From CAYSAA01 sp964428905 (lineage in GTDB: Bacteria > Atribacterota > Phoenicimicrobiia > Phoenicimicrobiales > Stramentimicrobiaceae): a DNA stretch of 5,866 bases. The notes beneath the pieces were generated by a model. That model did no database searches, was not told the DNA's origin, and saw only the letters and a program-made list of their open reading frames with translations. Numbering within the stretch: the stretch's first letter is position 1; each line of letters starts with the position of its first letter. The stretch lies in NCBI GenBank assembly GCA_964428905.1, contig CAYSAA010000257.1:1-5866 (forward strand), read 5' to 3'. A program made the translations under genes and the position numbers. Of this stretch, positions 5,786-5,866 are shown piece by piece.

Positions 5786-5820
5786 AAAAAAGATGAAGAT
5801 AAGCCATCTGATCATTTTTT
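5786..5820. terminator. Probable bidirectional terminator
   Basis: A6 (5786-5791), GAT (5792-5794) and AGAT (5797-5800) pair with ATCT (5806-5809), ATC (5811-5813) and T6 (5815-5820) around the loop AAGCC. The stem is interrupted by small bulges. It ends in a T run on both strands, as expected for a terminator shared by converging transcripts. The stem core is AT-rich and bulged, so strength is uncertain. The 46 bases after it (5821-5866) are too short to assign to a gene on either strand. Confidence 0.45.
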
Positions 5821-5866
5821 ACCTGAAGTCCAAAGCAGGCAGTTGTATTGCTTAGAAATATCCAGT

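Noticed and set aside
5738..5866. Minus-strand open frame entering from the right edge
   Set aside because: About 42 residues with no recognisable motif, crossing the putative terminator and inverted repeats; too little to support a gene.

Overview
The window is AT-rich bacterial DNA with compact genes, strong purine-rich ribosome binding sites (AGGAGG-type) and the standard genetic code: TGG is used freely for Trp, and TGA terminates the intact oxidoreductase gene. The sugar-binding protein has an ordinary signal peptide without a lipobox cysteine. This fits a diderm anaerobe of low G+C better than a typical Gram-positive, but the sequence alone does not fix the phylum (Atribacterota-, Thermotogota- or Halanaerobiales-like lineages would all fit).

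Left part (1-1225): a gene graveyard around one intact small gene. At the left edge is the C-terminal end of a pRiA4b ORF-3 family protein, interrupted by a TGA where the family normally has Trp. A terminator-like hairpin and a 15-bp palindrome follow. Next comes an intact 85-residue conserved protein of unknown function (308-565). After it lie a DUF6429-like gene broken by two single-base losses (758-~1010) and, right up against the next intact gene, what reads as a heavily decayed C-terminal tail of the excision-repair nuclease UvrC (~1022-1217).

Right part (1226-5628): a sugar-utilisation locus with all genes on the plus strand. It starts with a Gfo/Idh/MocA-family NAD(P)-dependent oxidoreductase. 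A good sigma70-type promoter (TTGACC-17-TAAAAT) then leads into a carbohydrate ABC importer of the CUT1 type: a secreted solute-binding protein, a MalF/UgpA-like permease and a MalG/UgpE-like permease. A perfect 11-bp hairpin between the binding-protein gene and the first permease gene probably sets their expression ratio. The two permease genes are separated by 3 bases and are likely translationally coupled. No ATPase gene is present, so the importer probably shares an MsmK/UgpC-type ATPase encoded elsewhere or further downstream. The oxidoreductase plausibly acts on the imported sugar or a derivative; the substrate cannot be read from the sequence.

Right end (5629-5866): no convincing gene. 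It holds a 13-bp perfect inverted repeat, a small adjacent hairpin and an imperfect stem with A-run and T-run flanks that resembles a bidirectional terminator closing the operon.

I see no clear undescribed multi-gene system. The most unusual content is the cluster of decayed genes at the left and the structured non-coding segments.
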